Positions 33,889 to 43,600 are shown, counted from the first letter of the stretch. The stretch: 64,000 nt of DNA from Bog-756 sp052326605 (GCA_052326605.1 JBKQMB010000036.1:1-64000); one strand, 5' to 3'. Notes: a model not told the origin generated them from the letters alone. Numbers and translations: made by a program.

Positions 33889-35520
33889 TTGACGGCAGAA
33901 CCGTGGTGGAAGCAGGCCGTCTTCTACCAGATCTATCCCCGGTCCTTCGCCGACTCCGACGGTGACGGGATCGGCGACCTCGCCGGCATCCGGTCGCGCC
34001 TGGCCGACCTGGCGTGGCTCGGGGTGGACGCCCTGTGGGTCTCGCCCTTCTACCAGTCGCCGATGACCGACTTCGGCTACGACGTCAGCGACTACTGCGC
34101 CGTGGACCCGCTGTTCGGCACCCTCGAAGACTTCGACTCCCTGCTGGCCGAGGCCCATGCACTCGGCCTCAAGGTGATCATCGACTGGGTGCCCAACCAC
34201 ACCTCGGACCGGCATCCCTGGTTCGTCGATGCGCGCTCGGACAGGTCGAGCGAACACCGCAACTGGTACGTGTGGCGCGACGGGAGGCCCGGCGGGGCGC
34301 CACCCAACAACTGGGTGGCCGCATTCGACCTCTCCGCCCCGTCGTGGACCTTCGACGAGCTCACGGGACAGTGGTACCTCCATCTCTTCGAGTCGACCCA
34401 GCCCGACCTCAACTGGGACGAGCCGGCCGTCGTCGATGCCATGCACGAGGTACTGCGCTTCTGGCTGGACCGCGGGGTGGACGGGTTCCGGGCCGACGTC
34501 ATCCACGGCATCGGCAAGGACCCCGACCTCCCCGATGACCCCGGGCCCGTGGCCGGGATCCCCCACTGCGCGCTCAACGACGTACCGGTGACCCACGAAC
34601 GGCTGAGGGGAATCCGTGCCCTGATCGACGGCTATCCCGGCGACCGGGTGATCGTGGGCGAGGTGTTCCTGCTGTCCACGGCGACGGTGGCCACGTACTA
34701 CGGCCACGGTGACGAACTCCACCTGGCATTCAACTTCCCGCCGCTGTTCGCCCCGTGGCAACAGCACCCGTGGACGGACTGCATCGAGCAGACCTACGGT
34801 GCCCTGGAGCCCCGGGACGCCTGGCCGACCTGGGTGCTCTCCAACCACGACAATCCGCGCCACCGCACCCGGTACGACTTCGCGGCCGCCCTCCGTCGAG
34901 AGGACGAGTCCACCCGCGCAGCACGGAGCGAAGCACGTGCTCGAGCTGCAGCCGTGCTGCTCCTGACACTGCGCGGGACCCCGTTCCTCTACCAGGGAGA
35001 AGAGCTCGGCCTGCTCGACGCCGTCATCCCGGCCGAGCGCAAGGTCGACCCCGGAGGGCGTGACGGGTGCCGGGCACCGTTCCCCTGGGACGGCGCGGCT
35101 GACCACGGCTGGCCGACCAGAGCAGGCGTCGAGCCGTGGTTGCCGTTCCCCCCGGAACCCGACCATCGGAACCATGACGACCAACGGGACGACCCCGGAT
35201 CGATCCTCCACCTCTACCGGCGCATGATCGTCCTCCGCCACCGTTCGCTCGCACTGACCCTCGGCGCATTCGACCTCCTCGAGACCCCCGAGGGCGTCCT
35301 CGGCTACCGGCGGGCGCTGGACGACGACGCATACACGGTGCTCATCAACTTCACCGGCGAGGGCGTGGCTGTCCACGCGACGGGCACCAAGGGACGGCAC
35401 GGAGACGGATCGGGCCCAGTGTCGGAGATGCGGGTGGAGGTGTCGACCACCGGGTCAGGCAAGGGACAGGCCTTCGATGGGTGGCTGGCGGCTGATCAGG
35501 CGGTTCTGCTGCGCCCCTGA
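33889..35520 (+). CDS. GH13 alpha-glucosidase / oligo-1,6-glucosidase type
   Basis: About 543 residues of glycoside hydrolase family 13, cleaving alpha-glucosides in the cytoplasm. The start WWKQAVFYQIYPRSFADSDG is typical. Conserved regions are DWVPNHTSD, GFRADVIHG with the nucleophile Asp203, GEVFL with the acid/base Glu258, and LSNHDNPR with Asp321. The preferred start is TTG 33889, five bases after AGGGG; an in-frame GTG at 33865 is possible. It stands alone, with no sugar transporter nearby. Confidence 0.9.
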   Translation: MTAEPWWKQAVFYQIYPRSFADSDGDGIGDLAGIRSRLADLAWLGVDALWVSPFYQSPMTDFGYDVSDYCAVDPLFGTLEDFDSLLAEAHALGLKVIIDWVPNHTSDRHPWFVDARSDRSSEHRNWYVWRDGRPGGAPPNNWVAAFDLSAPSWTFDELTGQWYLHLFESTQPDLNWDEPAVVDAMHEVLRFWLDRGVDGFRADVIHGIGKDPDLPDDPGPVAGIPHCALNDVPVTHERLRGIRALIDGYPGDRVIVGEVFLLSTATVATYYGHGDELHLAFNFPPLFAPWQQHPWTDCIEQTYGALEPRDAWPTWVLSNHDNPRHRTRYDFAAALRREDESTRAARSEARARAAAVLLLTLRGTPFLYQGEELGLLDAVIPAERKVDPGGRDGCRAPFPWDGAADHGWPTRAGVEPWLPFPPEPDHRNHDDQRDDPGSILHLYRRMIVLRHRSLALTLGAFDLLETPEGVLGYRRALDDDAYTVLINFTGEGVAVHATGTKGRHGDGSGPVSEMRVEVSTTGSGKGQAFDGWLAADQAVLLRP

Positions 35521-35632
35521 ACCGCGGGGCCCGGGCTCCGCATGCACAGCTGCCGGGTCGGGTCGGACGTCACCGCCCGACAAAAAGTGCCCGGCGCTCG
35601 ACGAGCGCACGAGGCGCCTCGATTCGGGCGGC

Positions 35633-35878
35633 CTACAGCCAGATCTCCTGCCAGTAGTCGGGGGCGCCTGCGTCACCTAGCGACATCGAGTGACCGTCTG
35701 CGTGGCCACTCTGCCGGATGCAGCACACCAAGGTGCCCAGCCATGGGCCTCGATCGATGCAGTGCACCGCCCCGCAGCGGTGCCATTGCGGTTGTGCCGG
35801 CAGAGCCAGATCGTCGAGGTCGAAGTCGGTGTCCGACCATTGACTCACTCTGCGTACCTCATGCGGGTTCATCGTCAC
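35633..35878 (-). CDS. Hypothetical small Cys/His-containing protein
   Basis: An 81-residue frame starting at GTG (or ATG two codons later) and containing WHRCGAVHC, LVCCIRQSGHADGHSM and an aromatic end. The Cys/His spacing could bind a metal. The composition is more protein-like than other frames around it, but the ribosome site is weak. No family recognised. Confidence 0.4.
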   Translation of the reverse strand: MTMNPHEVRRVSQWSDTDFDLDDLALPAQPQWHRCGAVHCIDRGPWLGTLVCCIRQSGHADGHSMSLGDAGAPDYWQEIWL

Positions 35879-36329
35879 TGTTTCGTCTACCCCTCTTGTT
35901 GCTGTTCCTCACCCCAATAATCGGAACTAGTGGCTCGCAGCTGTAGGGGGAATTGCGGAATGGCTGCACAGACGAGGCCCCGGCGGGACACCGGCGCTTT
36001 CGTCCGATTTCGGGCCGGATCCACCCATCCCGCCGTTCGGAAGGCCATCATGGGCTCGTCAAAGGTAAACGGTCGGGACCACCGGGGTAGCCGCCGCCCT
36101 GGAGCCCTGCTCACCCGAACGGGTGACGGATCGGCGCCGACGGGCGGGTGCCGGCCGTCGAATCGGCCCCAACAGGCACTATCAGAGCGATTGTTCATAG
36201 TTCCACCGTAGTGGGCAGGTCGGATGCTCCGTAACTGCACGTCACCTACCCTGCGAGGGGTGCAAGGAGGGAAACCGATGTTCATATTCCTTACAGGAAG
36301 GAAGTACAAGAAGGAAGTAGGGTGGAGAC
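35879..36329. other. Intergenic region upstream of the XRE gene
   Basis: No gene seen. The last 60 bases are AT-rich and contain AAGGAAGTA twice (near 36295 and 36310), followed by GGTGGAGAC before the ATG at 36330. This gives more than one potential ribosome-binding stretch. Confidence 0.45.
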
Positions 36330-37337
36330 ATGAACGGTGAATCCACGCGGGGCATCGAGGACATCATCCGGCGCAACGCGGCGGCCCTGAGGTCCAAGGC
36401 CAACCTGACCCAGCAGGCGCTGGCCGATGAGATGCTGCTCCGGGGCATCGCCTGGACCCGCGAAACGGTGGCCCAGGTGGAGACCACCAACCGACGCCTC
36501 GGATTCACCGAGGCCATTGCGCTGGCCGCCTGCCTCGATGTGCCGGTCGCCCGCCTCGCCGCCACGGGAGCGGCAGCCGTGGCCGTCGGGCAGAGCGAGT
36601 GGACCACCGCATACCTCGGCGCCGCCATCGCCGGCACCACGGGCGACATCTTTCCTCCCGAGAGCTACGCATCACACTCGTTCCGGCCGGTCGAACCGGC
36701 AGCGGCCGCCGCGCCTCCGAGCGCGCCGATCCCACCCGATTGGGTCCCCGAACGGCGCAGCGGGCTTTCCGAGAAGCGCCTGGCCGATGCCCCCTCCGAC
36801 GAGGCACGCTCACGCCGAGCGACAGACGTCCCCGAGCAGACCCAGCAGAAGACCGCGGAACGCATCGAACGTCGCCTGCGGCTCCGGGTGACCGCCGGCG
36901 ATGTCGACAACACCGCGCAGCGCCTGTGGTCGCGCAGCCTCGAGAGCGAGCGGGAACGGAGGGTGACGGATCGCCAGGCATTGACCGGTGGCTCACTGAA
37001 GACCATCCGCGGCCACGTGTCCAGAGATCTCGACCGTGAGCTCGCCCACGAGATGGAGCAGCGCACCGAGGTGATCGCCGCTGCCCCCGACCGACCGGCG
37101 GGGTTGAGCCCCGACGAGGCGGCATGGGAAGCCACGCGGCTCAACATCCTGCTGGCCAACAAGGGCTACGAGGACAGCGACGTGACCCGGTGGTGGAACT
37201 TCACCCGACACCGCGAGCTCGGAGGCCAGACCGTGGCGGAGGCGTGGAAGGCCGGCGGGTACGAGGCGGTCGCACGACTGATCGAGTCGCTGCCGGACAA
37301 ACGCGCTACGGGTGAAGACTTCCTGATCGACGGGTGA
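36330..37337 (+). CDS. XRE-family HTH protein of unknown role
   Basis: A 335-residue protein. The N-terminus is an XRE-type helix-turn-helix (LRSKANLTQQALADEMLLRG with WTRETVAQVE). A Pro/Ala linker and a long charged helical middle follow. A C-terminal domain includes RWWNFTRHRELGGQTVAEAW and an AVARLIESL end. It is likely a DNA-binding regulator whose target is not apparent; no toxin partner is next to it. Confidence 0.7.
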   Translation: MNGESTRGIEDIIRRNAAALRSKANLTQQALADEMLLRGIAWTRETVAQVETTNRRLGFTEAIALAACLDVPVARLAATGAAAVAVGQSEWTTAYLGAAIAGTTGDIFPPESYASHSFRPVEPAAAAAPPSAPIPPDWVPERRSGLSEKRLADAPSDEARSRRATDVPEQTQQKTAERIERRLRLRVTAGDVDNTAQRLWSRSLESERERRVTDRQALTGGSLKTIRGHVSRDLDRELAHEMEQRTEVIAAAPDRPAGLSPDEAAWEATRLNILLANKGYEDSDVTRWWNFTRHRELGGQTVAEAWKAGGYEAVARLIESLPDKRATGEDFLIDG

Positions 37338-37448
37338 GGGGCGCGGGCGACGGGGCCCGCTGCACCTTGCGCCCTCGTCGCCACGTTCCCCGGATGCCGG
37401 GCAGACTGGTAGCGACCGCAGGATTCCGCACCCGGCCGAAAGGACTGC

Positions 37449-38807
37449 ATGGACCGGTCCCACCTGACCTCGTTGCTGACTGCTGAGCGCAACCGGTACC
37501 GCGAACTGCACCCAGGGTCGTTGGGCCAGTTCACCCGGGCCGACCACCTGTTCACCGGTGTGCCCATGACCTGGATGGCGAACTGGGCGGGGGGGTTCCC
37601 CTTGGCCCTCGCCCGAGCCAAGGGAGCCCGGGTCACCGACGTCGACGGCCTCGAGTACGTGGACTTCGCCCTCGGTGACACCGGGGCCATGGCAGGCCAC
37701 TCCCCCGATCCGGTGGTGGCCGCCATCCGCCATCGCGTGGAGACGCTGGGAGGGATCACGGCCATGTTGCCCAGCGAGGACGCGGAGTGGGTGGCAGCCG
37801 AACTAAGCCGTCGGTTCGGCCTTCCCGAGTGGTCGTTCGCCCTGAGCGCCACAGACGCCAACCGCTGGGGCCTCCGACTGGCCCGGCTGGCCACCGGGCG
37901 GCCGAAGATCCTGGTCTTCTCCTACTGCTACCACGGGAGCGTCGACGAGACATTCGTGGTGGCCGGGACCGACGGCGCAACCGTCTCCCGGCCCGGTAAC
38001 GTCGCCCCGGCAGTGGATCCCGCCTCGACCACGGTGGCCGTGGAGTTCAACGATCTGGACGCGGTGGCCCGAGCGCTCGCCTCCGGGGAGATAGCTGCCG
38101 TCCTGACCGAGCCGGCCCTGACCAACATCGGCATCGTGCTTCCCGAGGAAGGGTTCCACTCCGCACTGCGCGTACTCTGCGACGAGTCCGGCACGCTGCT
38201 CATGATCGACGAGACACACACCTTCTCGGCCGGTCCGGGCGGAGCAACCCGGGCCTGGGACCTCTCCCCCGACATCGTGACCATCGGAAAAGCGATCGCC
38301 GGAGGCATCGCCATCGGTGCATTCGGCCTCAGCACCCGGGTCAGCGACACCATCCTCGAGTTGGTCGAGCGGCACGAGGCCGACATCGTCGACGTGGGAG
38401 GCGTCGGCGGGACCCTGGCCGGCAACGCCCTGAGCATGGCGGCCGCCCGCGCCACCTTGGAAAGCGTCCTCACCGACGCGGCCTTCACGCACATGTGCGC
38501 GCTCGCCGAGCGCCTCACCGACCGGGTCGCCCGCGCCATCGACCGCCACGGCCTGCCCTGGTCGGTCGTCCGCCTCGGCGCCCGCTCCGAGTACCGGTTC
38601 TGCTCACCGGCCCCCGTCAACGGCACCCAGTCGGCCCGGTCGGAGGATCCCGAGCTCAACGAGTACCTCCACCTGTTCATGGGCAACCGCGGCGTGCTGA
38701 TCACCCCGTTCCACAACATGGTCCTGATGTGCCCGCAGACGACGACCGCCGACGTCGACCTGCACGGGGACCTGTTCGAACGGGCCCTCGACCAGTTGGT
38801 CTCGTAG
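37449..38807 (+). CDS. Class III PLP-dependent aminotransferase
   Basis: A 452-residue enzyme resembling glutamate-1-semialdehyde aminomutase-like aminotransferases. LMIDETHTFSAGPGG carries the PLP-binding Asp, and Lys281 in VTIGKAIAGGIAIGAFG forms the Schiff base. An unusual N-terminus (HLTSLLTAERNRYRELHPGS) precedes it. The amino donor and acceptor are unknown. It is not in a heme cluster, so a secondary catabolic role is more likely than HemL. Confidence 0.85.
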   Translation: MDRSHLTSLLTAERNRYRELHPGSLGQFTRADHLFTGVPMTWMANWAGGFPLALARAKGARVTDVDGLEYVDFALGDTGAMAGHSPDPVVAAIRHRVETLGGITAMLPSEDAEWVAAELSRRFGLPEWSFALSATDANRWGLRLARLATGRPKILVFSYCYHGSVDETFVVAGTDGATVSRPGNVAPAVDPASTTVAVEFNDLDAVARALASGEIAAVLTEPALTNIGIVLPEEGFHSALRVLCDESGTLLMIDETHTFSAGPGGATRAWDLSPDIVTIGKAIAGGIAIGAFGLSTRVSDTILELVERHEADIVDVGGVGGTLAGNALSMAAARATLESVLTDAAFTHMCALAERLTDRVARAIDRHGLPWSVVRLGARSEYRFCSPAPVNGTQSARSEDPELNEYLHLFMGNRGVLITPFHNMVLMCPQTTTADVDLHGDLFERALDQLVS

Positions 38808-38964
38808 CCGGAACAGCCGAGCAGGCGGTTGGCGGCACGCAGCAGAGCAGGAGACAGGTGCCCTGCCCGGCCCATGACCGCCGCCGGGTGTCCCCGCTCC
38901 GCCCCGTGGGTGGTGCGTGTGGCAGGTTTCACGCACTGCGAGCCCGGCGCGCGAAGCTGGCGCG

Positions 38965-39771
38965 GTGAGTGGCCGCCCCGTACCGACCTCTTGGATGTGC
39001 GACATGGACGGCGTGCTCGTGCACGAGGGCCAGATGGTCCCCGGTGCGGATGCCTTTCTGCACGGGTTGCGCTCCGGTGGACGCTCCTTCCTGGTGCTGA
39101 CCAACAACTCGATCTACAGCGCCCGGGACCTGTCGGCCCGGCTCGCCAACATCGGGCTGCATGTTCCCCCAGCGTCACTCTGGACATCGGCCGAGGCGAC
39201 GGCGGCATTCCTGAAGGCCCAACGGCCCGGTGGCACGGCGTTCGTCGTCGGCGAAGCCGGGCTCACAACAGCTCTCTATCAAGTCGGCTACGTCCTCACG
39301 GATCAGAACCCGGACTACGTCGTCCTCGGGGAGACACGGACCTACAGCTTCGAGGCCATCACACGGGCGATCCGCCTCGTCGAAGGTGGTGCCAGGTTCA
39401 TCGCCACAAACCCCGACCCGACGGGGCCGTCGCTCGAGGGGATCCTGCCCGCCACCGGATCGGTCGCGGCCCTGATCGAGAAGGCGACCGGCATCGCCCC
39501 CTATTTCATCGGCAAGCCGAATCCGCTGATGATGCGCGAGGCGCTCAACTCTCTGGGGGCGCACTCCGAGTCGACCGTGATGGTCGGCGACCGCATGGAC
39601 ACCGACATCGTGGCGGGCATCGAAGCCGGCCTCCAGACGATCCTGGTCCTGAGCGGTGTCACCAGTGCCTCCCAAGTGGAGCGCTTTCCGTATCGGCCGG
39701 GACGGGTCGTCGGTTCCGTCGTCGACCTCCTGGACGAACTCGCTGACCAGGACGGCCCGGCCACGGTGTGA
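38965..39771 (+). CDS. HAD-IIA phosphatase (NagD-like)
   Basis: A 268-residue HAD hydrolase. CDMDGVLVHEG near residue 12 has the nucleophile Asp13 and general acid Asp15. VLTNNS is motif II, KPNPLMM holds the Lys, and MVGDRMDTDI is motif IV. It is probably a sugar- or nucleotide-phosphate phosphatase. It starts at a GTG and follows the aminotransferase by about 160 bases. Confidence 0.87.
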   Translation: MSGRPVPTSWMCDMDGVLVHEGQMVPGADAFLHGLRSGGRSFLVLTNNSIYSARDLSARLANIGLHVPPASLWTSAEATAAFLKAQRPGGTAFVVGEAGLTTALYQVGYVLTDQNPDYVVLGETRTYSFEAITRAIRLVEGGARFIATNPDPTGPSLEGILPATGSVAALIEKATGIAPYFIGKPNPLMMREALNSLGAHSESTVMVGDRMDTDIVAGIEAGLQTILVLSGVTSASQVERFPYRPGRVVGSVVDLLDELADQDGPATV

Positions 39772-39967
39772 CTGTCGATCCGAGCCGGGTCGGGGGCCGC
39801 AGGGCCTCCTCGATGTCGGCCGCATGGGCCCGGGTGCATCCCACTTACTCGGGACGGATCCCGTTCCAGCCCCGGCCCGGCTATCGCAGTTACACAGGAC
39901 ACCGACAATTAGGTGAACACTCGGTGGCAGTTGGGCGCATGCGTGTGGATATGCCTAGGCTTCGACC

Positions 39968-40354
39968 ATGACCAAGATCGCAACAGAATCGGAGCAGCTC
40001 AACGTGTACCACCGCGATGGCACGAGCGAAGTGGTGGTGACTCTTCCGTTGCGGCCCAACGGGTCCTCGGAGTGGGATGGACAGGCCGATGGCATCTGGC
40101 GGGATCTCTACGACGATGCCGCCGACCAGGCGGGCGTCTCCTCGCGGGCGAACGGATCCGGGGACGAGACCCAGCTGGTGGTCACCATTCCGGACCACGA
40201 GACCGTCGAAGCCGTCAAGGCCACCCTCGACAAGGCCGTCGGCCTCATCGACACGACGGACAGCTGGCGCACCCGGTACAGCGGCATCGGGTCCGAGGTC
40301 CGGGAGGCCCTGGACGAGTGGTGGGCCTCGCTGAAAGCGAGTCAGTCCGAGTGA
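39968..40354 (+). CDS. Hypothetical protein, 128 residues
   Basis: A soluble, acidic protein with a start TESEQLNVYHRDGTSEVVVT and a helical C-terminus (DEWWASLKASQSE). No family recognised. The codon pattern matches the neighbouring genes. Confidence 0.6.
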   Translation: MTKIATESEQLNVYHRDGTSEVVVTLPLRPNGSSEWDGQADGIWRDLYDDAADQAGVSSRANGSGDETQLVVTIPDHETVEAVKATLDKAVGLIDTTDSWRTRYSGIGSEVREALDEWWASLKASQSE

Positions 40355-40837
40355 CGACTCACTGAGGCGTCTGCAACATCGGGGTCGGCGCACTGGTCGT
40401 CGTGTCCCCCTGACCCCCCTGGTCAGCCACTCGGCCCTCTCGAACCACAGGTCGAAGTCGTGCTCCCACTCCTCGCCGTCATGGGACAGCTCCCAACGCC
40501 CACTCCTAGACGCAACGCCCGCACGGCTGTGCAGACGGAGCCCCCCGAGACCGTGCCTCCATGCTCCACCGGCCGACGAACGGGTCCAAACGCTCGAGCG
40601 CCGGTGTGCTGGGGGAACGGTCGGTCTTCGTGGCTCCCCCTCTCGCCAACGACGTCCTCGCGAGCTCCCCTTACCGCCCATCTCCGGCGTCCGGTCGACG
40701 AGCAGCCCGCACCGCGGGCTGGTGCCCCGCCACGGCACCCCTGGGGGATAGCCGGGCGGCGGAACGCCGGCCCGCGAGGTCGGCGTCGGGTCGCCGGTCC
40801 GGACGGGCCTGGTGCCGATGGGGCCGGGTAACGCTTG
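40355..40837. other. Intergenic region with a possible coding fragment
   Basis: No intact gene. On the minus strand at about 40420-40510, a short stretch reads GRWELSHDGEEWEHDFDLWF, which looks like the end of a small protein but has no proper start. Confidence 0.4.
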
Positions 40838-40865
40838 TATCGACTCTCGATATCGAGTATCGATA
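40838..40865. promoter_or_regulatory. Doubled palindromic operator before the PadR gene
   Basis: TATCGA-3-TCGATA occurs twice, at 40838-40852 and 40851-40865, sharing two bases. The second copy ends four bases before the PadR start codon. This position and symmetry suggest autoregulation by the PadR protein. Confidence 0.7.
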
Positions 40866-40869
40866 TGGG

Positions 40870-41175
40870 ATGGACCTCGTCCGGGACTTCCACCGTGGAG
40901 CGGTTCGGCTCCACGTCCTGTTCCACGCCAAGTCCGAGGATGTGTTCGGCGCTGCGATCGCAATGGAGATCGCCCGACACGGCCACTCCGTGTCTCCAGG
41001 CACCTTGTACCCGCTGCTCCACGACCTCGAGGCTTCCGGCGATCTGACGTCCACGACCGTGGTGGTGGGAGGACACCGGCGGCGGTGCTACCGGATCACC
41101 CCCCAGGGAAGGCGAACATTGGAGGCCTGCACCGCCGCGCTGCGCGAACTGGCCGACGAGGTCCTCGAACCATGA
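40870..41175 (+). CDS. PadR-family transcriptional regulator
   Basis: A 101-residue winged-helix protein. IAMEIARHGHSVSPGTLYPL and LHDLEASGDLTS are the PadR recognition region, followed by the wing GGHRRRCYRITPQGRRTLEA. It has only a short C-terminal dimerisation helix. Its stop overlaps the start of the chromate transporter (ATGA), so it probably controls that gene in response to its substrate. Confidence 0.88.
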   Translation: MDLVRDFHRGAVRLHVLFHAKSEDVFGAAIAMEIARHGHSVSPGTLYPLLHDLEASGDLTSTTVVVGGHRRRCYRITPQGRRTLEACTAALRELADEVLEP

Positions 41176-42344
41176 GCGCCACCGCAGGCGCTCCCGTCGG
41201 ACCGGGCACCATCCTCAAGGAGTGGGGCCGGATCGGCGTGCTGGGATTCGGCGGTCCCCCGGCGCACATCACCATGCTTCGTCGGCTCTGCGTCGAAGAG
41301 GAAGGGTGGTTGACCGCTCACGACTTCGAGGACGGCATCGCGGCAACCAATCTGCTGCCCGGCCCCGCGTCCACGCAGTTGGCGATCTTCTGCGCCTGGC
41401 GGATCGCCGGCATCACCGGAGCGCTGCTCGGTGGGCTCGCCTTCATCTGTCCCGGGCTGATGGTCATCATCGCGCTCGCCGCACTGTTCCTCGCCGGCCA
41501 TCCACCGACTGTGGTGCTGGGGGCTGCAGCCGGTGCGGGCGCCGCAGTACCTGCGGTGGCACTCGCAGCGGCCGTGGGACTGATCCCCAGTAGCTGGAAG
41601 CGGGCGCGAAAAGCTCGCACAGCACGGCTCCGGTGGCTCGCCTATGTCGCCCTCGGAGCAGCTTCCGCTGCTCTCATCGGCCCGTACCTGGTCGTGGTGA
41701 TTGCCCTCTGTGGCGCTCTGGAGATCGTCGCCCGACGACCCGGACCTGCCGAACGGACCAGGGGTATGCCCGCCGTCATGGCCGCCAAGACCAGCCTCGT
41801 CGGCATCGGGGGCCTCGGGGCGCTCGTCTGGGTTGCCTTCAAGGTCGGTGCCCTGTCCTACGGCGGGGGCTTCGTCATCGTTCCGCTGATGCAGCACAGT
41901 GCCGTGGTCACCTATCACTGGATGACCGGAGCGCAGTTTCTGGATGCCGTGGCCCTGGGCCAGGTGACTCCCGGCCCGGTCGTCCAGACCGTTGCCGTCG
42001 TCGGCTACGCCGCGGGAGGCGTCGGAGGCGCACTGTTGGCGGCTGTCGTGGCGTTCGCCCCGTCGTTCGTGTTCGTACTCGCCCTGGGCCCGCACTTCGA
42101 CCGATTGCGCGCGAATCAACGCGCCCAGGCCTTCCTCACGGGCGCCGGCGCCTGCGCAATCGGAGCCATCGCCGGGGCTGCGATTCCCTTGGGTCTGGCG
42201 CTCTCCAGCTGGTGGCAGGTCGCTGTGCTCGGAGCGGCCGGCGTGTGGCTGCTCGCCTTGCGACGAGGAACACTCGCGTGCCTCCTGGGGATGGGTGCGA
42301 TCGGCGCCATCGGCGTTGCGCTGGGCGCTCCGGTCGCTCGATGA
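41172..42344 (+). CDS. chrA: Chromate transporter, two-domain ChrA type
   Basis: A 390-residue membrane protein with two CHR domains. The first begins GRIGVLGFGGPPAHITMLRR with NLLPGPASTQLA, and the second has FKVGALSYGGGFVIVPLMQH with QVTPGPVVQTVA. About ten helices are present. The family exports chromate or takes part in sulfate-like anion transport. It is coupled to a PadR regulator, a common arrangement. Confidence 0.9.
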   Translation: MSATAGAPVGPGTILKEWGRIGVLGFGGPPAHITMLRRLCVEEEGWLTAHDFEDGIAATNLLPGPASTQLAIFCAWRIAGITGALLGGLAFICPGLMVIIALAALFLAGHPPTVVLGAAAGAGAAVPAVALAAAVGLIPSSWKRARKARTARLRWLAYVALGAASAALIGPYLVVVIALCGALEIVARRPGPAERTRGMPAVMAAKTSLVGIGGLGALVWVAFKVGALSYGGGFVIVPLMQHSAVVTYHWMTGAQFLDAVALGQVTPGPVVQTVAVVGYAAGGVGGALLAAVVAFAPSFVFVLALGPHFDRLRANQRAQAFLTGAGACAIGAIAGAAIPLGLALSSWWQVAVLGAAGVWLLALRRGTLACLLGMGAIGAIGVALGAPVAR

Positions 42345-42548
42345 CGTCCGGAGCTGGCCGGTTGGCGGCCGTCCCGGATCGTGGCCGGTTCGAGCCCGCC
42401 ATCCCTCGGGGACAGCCGGTAAGGTCAGCGACACCTCGTCCCGATCGTCGGGCCCATCGTCGGCGTGACCTCGTAGGCTGGGTGGCGCCGGCCGTCGGCC
42501 ACCGGCGCCATCGCTCCCAACCGGGTCAGGTCCGGCGGGGTCGAGTAG

Positions 42549-42565
42549 AATTGTGAACAACAATT
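42549..42565. promoter_or_regulatory. AT-rich inverted repeat before the 42618 gene
   Basis: AATTGT and ACAATT are separated by five bases, about 53 bases upstream of the next start. A candidate operator or promoter element in otherwise GC-rich DNA. Confidence 0.4.
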
Positions 42566-42617
42566 GGGTTGTCCGGGTGGCCGTCCGGCACCCACGGAGT
42601 CGAGCGGAGGCCACATC

Positions 42618-43067
42618 ATGGGATTCATGGACAAGGTGAAGGCTCAGGCAACGGTGCTGGCCGACAAGGCGCAGACCGGGGTGCAGCAGGGCCAGACAAA
42701 ACTCCAGGAGATGCAGGCCACCAAGCAGGCCGACCACCTACTCCGGGAGCTCGGGGCCTACGTCTTCCTGAGCGAACGGGGGCGCATCCAGCCCGACAGC
42801 GAGGCCAAGGTGACAGCGATCATGGGCGAGCTCGATGCCCTCGAAGCCGCCGGCACCGAGGTGACCATCACCGTCGATCCGTCCGCGGTTCCGGCCGGCG
42901 GTGCGGTGCCACGGTCCGGTGGCGAAACCCAAGCGAGTGCACCGTCGGCCCCACCGGCGGAAGCCACGGCACCGCCGGCGGGTGACCCGCTGCCCCAGGC
43001 GGGCGAAGGACCCCCCCAGACCGGCAGTGCCATCCCAAGGTCCGGCAGCGGCCTTCCGGGCGAATAG
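42618..43067 (+). CDS. Hypothetical protein with helical N-terminus and Pro/Gly-rich tail
   Basis: 149 residues from an ATG with GGAGG upstream. The first 50 residues are an amphipathic helix (MGFMDKVKAQATVLADKAQT) of the type seen in actinobacterial proteins of unknown function. The last 60 residues are low-complexity with PLPQAGEGPPQTG and IPRSGSGLPGE. No membrane helix is present. Confidence 0.65.
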   Translation: MGFMDKVKAQATVLADKAQTGVQQGQTKLQEMQATKQADHLLRELGAYVFLSERGRIQPDSEAKVTAIMGELDALEAAGTEVTITVDPSAVPAGGAVPRSGGETQASAPSAPPAEATAPPAGDPLPQAGEGPPQTGSAIPRSGSGLPGE

Positions 43068-43517
43068 TCGAGACGACCCGTCCACCGGGACGGGTCGCTC
43101 GTCGCCTGCCCGTTTGGAGTTGGGGCCGGATCAGCTGGGCGAGAGGCCTCGGTCCCGACCGACGGCTTTGGTTTCGCGCTGGGCGGGCCAGCGGGCATCC
43201 CAGCGCAGGACCGCTGGGGCCACACCATCACCGGCAGGGTTGAATGACGCAAGACGGACTCTCTGACGCCACACGCGGAGATGCGGTCGAGCCCTCGACG
43301 CTGGACGGATCCGAGCACCGACGTCTCCGAAGCGAGCGGAGGGACCCGCGGGTGTCAACCCCTCATGAGCAGCATGCCGACACGGGGTGGTGGCCAGGTC
43401 GGAGCGGCGGACAACCCCTGGCTACTCCTCCAACCGCAGGTGGGACGCGATCTTCGCCGCGTCGCCATCCCGTGAGCGCACCAACAAGTGGAGTTTCAGT
43501 TCCGGTTATAGTGTCTC
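43068..43517. other. Intergenic region, no gene seen
   Basis: Open frames here lack coding character. A TATAGT at 43509-43514, just before the perfect hairpin, could be the -10 of the downstream MFS-TetR operon. Confidence 0.45.
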
Positions 43518-43549
43518 CTGGTTGCGGAATCTCGGTTCCGCAACCAGGT
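43518..43549. promoter_or_regulatory. Perfect 13-base inverted repeat before the MFS-TetR operon
   Basis: CCTGGTTGCGGAA and TTCCGCAACCAGG are perfect arms with a 6-base centre, 51 bases upstream of the MFS start and directly after a TATAGT. It is most simply the operator of the TetR protein encoded downstream. An RNA hairpin in the leader is the alternative. Confidence 0.65.
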
Positions 43550-43600
43550 CCGTGCGCCGCAGGGACGGTAGCCATCGATCAAGCGGAGAAGTAGGCGTCG

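Noticed and set aside
40420..40510. Minus-strand frame with WELSHDGEEWEHDFDLWF
   Set aside because: Protein-like but without a start or ribosome site; kept only as a note in the intergenic entry.
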